This document shows, in pieces, positions 59,881-64,000 of a DNA stretch of 64,000 nucleotides. The DNA lies in assembly GCA_032164295.1 (NCBI GenBank), contig JAJHTX010000002.1:1178001-1242000 (forward strand), in the 5' to 3' direction. Below the pieces are notes generated by a model. It did no database searches and had not been told where the DNA came from. It saw only the letters and a list, made by a program, of their open reading frames with translations. Source of the DNA: Inonotus obliquus (lineage: Eukaryota > Basidiomycota > Agaricomycetes > Hymenochaetales > Hymenochaetaceae). Positions within the stretch are counted from its first letter, which is position 1; each line of letters starts with the position of its first letter. The translations under genes and the position numbers were made by a program.

Positions 59881-60361
59881 GACGGGAGGGGCGCAAGGAT
59901 GGACGCGCGTTGAGGGTATGGGAAGTGGAATAGGTACAGGATAAGATGATGGGAGACGTCTGAAGCGGAGGACGCGCAGTCCGACACTGTTCACCTGAGC
60001 CTGATGTGCTATCCCTAATCAATTATTTCTCTTCTTTTTTTCTCTCAATTATCAACAGCTCCTTTCATTTCGGACATGAATCCGTACAAAATCCGCTTTC
60101 TTCTTTCACAACGTGTCTGTTAATATTTTCATGAAATAATCTCACACAGTACATAAGTAACATGCGCATTAATAGACGATCACGGAAGACGTAAGCATTT
60201 CCCAGGATATTGATGGTCAGCCACCGACACGTGCCATTCACGGGGTCATCTAGTTCAACACGCTGAGGCTTTCACTCAACTTGAACTTGTTCATCTCCTT
60301 CCATATCCTTGTTTTCTTGCCAATCCACCCATTCTGCACACTTGTACTCCTCGCGCTCACA
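59881..60361. other. Divergent promoter EDE1 / UBC11
   Basis: 481 bp. It carries one CACGTG (about 60229-60234) nearer the UBC11 side, and T-rich sequence toward EDE1. No ORF supported. Confidence 0.55.
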
Positions 60362-61295
60362 ATGGAGCAAATCACCTCTCCCCTTGCACCTCCCCGTACC
60401 CCCTCAAAATCCACAGCCAACAGATCATCAACTGAAAGTGCCGTCAGCGTCACCAAAAGGCAAGTATTGCCCCTCTTCGCGTTTCTTTACCATCTCACAT
60501 CAGTGCAGACTTGGAAATGAGCTCATGACTCTAATGGTGCGTATCTTGTCATGTGCTGTACGTACCCCGTATGCTCATAATACGCGTCTCTTAGATGTCT
60601 TCTTCACCTGGGATCGTGCGTGCTTTAACCGAGGTGTAAGAGCCTAACTCACACAAAACATGATTTAGTCTGCCTTTCCGAAAAGCGATGCTAATCTGTA
60701 TGAATGGATTGGGACTATAGAGGGTGCTCCTGACACGGTGCGTCCGTTGTTGTGTTCGTCACGTCGACGTGCCACATCACGTGCTCAAACGTTTTCAAAA
60801 GGTCTATGATGGATTGGCATTCAAGATTTCTATTACTTTCCCGCCAAACTACCCTTATGTTGCTCCGACAATTCGCTTTGACACTCCGTGCTACCATCCA
60901 AATGTAGACCTTACCGGAAACATTTGCCTCGATATCCTCCAGGTGTGTCAAGTTCCAGATACTTTGGTGGCTCCTTTAGGATGCTTACCCTACGTTTTTT
61001 TAGGATAAATGGTCTGCGGTCTATAGCGTGCACACCATTTTGCTGTCATTACAGTCTCTCCTCGGCGGTAAGATGAATAACCCTTCTGGTAATAGACATC
61101 GTCTCATCCCACTCCAGAACCGAATAATGCGTCACCACTGAACACTGAAGCCGCAAACCTTTGGAGCAACCAAGCAGGTTAGTAGCCAGCATTAGTTTTT
61201 CCCTGCTTGTGGCTTGACAGTCTCATGTTCCTCTCCTAGAATTTAAAGTGCAGCTGTTGAAGCATTACCGACCGGCCGATGGTGAATCAGCGTAA
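60362..61295 (+). CDS. UBC11: APC/C ubiquitin-conjugating enzyme E2-C
   Basis: E2 that works with the anaphase-promoting complex to ubiquitinate cyclin B and securin (human UBE2C, fission yeast UbcP4, budding yeast Ubc11). About 178 residues over seven or so exons. The N-terminal extension, [18 protein letters not shown], is typical of E2-C. The core has [55 protein letters not shown] (catalytic Cys at residue 114, as in human UBE2C) and [18 protein letters not shown]. The end is [10 protein letters not shown]. The first intron appears to begin with GC (60460) and one exon is only 21 nt (about 60594-60614). Confidence 0.94.
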
Positions 61296-61668
61296 TTTGA
61301 TTCTTAATGTGGACTTTGCATTATCACTGCTCCATAGGCTGCCATCCCTTTTGCTAGGGGATTTATGTATTTTACGCATCATGAATACAACGTAGTGCAC
61401 GACGAAGCATTTATCGCATCATGTTTTCTCATGTTATCTTCCAGTATGAAATTCCAATGCCATAAGACATATCAATCCTACCGCGATTACTTGACTTCCA
61501 GACTAATCAGCACCAATATATTAACGAGCGAGAAGTGGACATCGCTTCCTTCACCCTTACGCGATTTTCAGTTAGGTCACGTGCCTCGACACTGCCCTTC
61601 GCCTTCGATTCTGAAGTTGGCCTTGAGCTTAACCCCGTCTTTCATCTCTCTTTCTATTTCTATTTCGC
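61296..61668. other. UBC11 3' end and PRP16 promoter
   Basis: 373 bp. TCACGTG lies at 61577-61583 in the context AGGTCACGTG, about 86 bp before the PRP16 start, followed by a C/T-rich leader. Confidence 0.6.
61577..61583 (+). promoter_or_regulatory. TCACGTG site before PRP16
   Basis: Same ten-base context (AGGTCACGTG) as the site before MET30. Whether one factor serves both is unknown. Confidence 0.4.

Positions 61669-64000
<2,332 letters not shown>

Noticed and set aside
59578..59994. EDE1 start at the upstream in-frame ATG (59994)
   Set aside because: It would add 38 Arg/Pro-rich residues before the EH domain; Ede1 proteins begin close to the EH domain, as the ATG at 59880 does.

Overview
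This is a gene-dense, intron-rich nuclear segment from a filamentous basidiomycete, most likely an Agaricomycete. Nearly every gene is cut by introns of about 45-70 nt with GT...AG ends. The protein repertoire is fungal: a BNI1/SEPA-type formin, a Met30-type F-box/WD40 protein, striatin, Ede1, and class II cAMP phosphodiesterase. The TKL-type kinase with an HGDL catalytic loop and MLKL-like N-terminus is typical of mushroom-forming fungi. The species cannot be named from the sequence. I support 25 protein genes and one tRNA gene, and I see no transposon, rRNA, CRISPR array or obvious horizontally acquired island.

Layout. 0-10 kb: 3' part of a formin gene (cut by the left edge), COQ7, an RBM5/RBM10-like splicing factor and a secreted PEBP-like protein. 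10-21 kb: GSK3 kinase, MET30-like F-box/WD40, and a large minus-strand gene joining an MLKL-like helical N-terminus, a TKL kinase and a RasGEF. 21-30 kb: tRNA-Leu(UAA), an MFS exporter, a serine-rich protein with basophilic kinase sites, ER glucosidase I (CWH41) and ATG8 sharing a short divergent promoter. 30-39 kb: two small orphan genes, a RAD57-like recombinase, an orphan single-pass membrane protein and HID1. 39-49 kb: POL31 (DNA polymerase delta small subunit), a GPI-type cupredoxin, a large secreted alpha/beta hydrolase and TMA7. 49-64 kb: striatin, PDE1, EDE1, UBC11 and the 5' part of PRP16 (cut by the right edge).

The genes are mostly unlinked housekeeping functions: cytoskeleton, ubiquinone synthesis, splicing, signalling, autophagy, glycoprotein folding, replication and repair, endocytosis, and the cell-cycle E2. 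They do not form an operon-like or biosynthetic cluster. The most unusual item is the MLKL-like/TKL kinase/RasGEF fusion at 15.7-20.7 kb. Secondary points are promoter motifs that fit gene function (three MluI boxes before POL31, TCACGTG before MET30, two TGACGTGA sites between CWH41 and ATG8), microexons of 9 and 12 nt, one GC-AG intron, and several upstream ORFs. All gene models are inferred by eye from splice signals and family resemblance. Exon borders are approximate unless stated.
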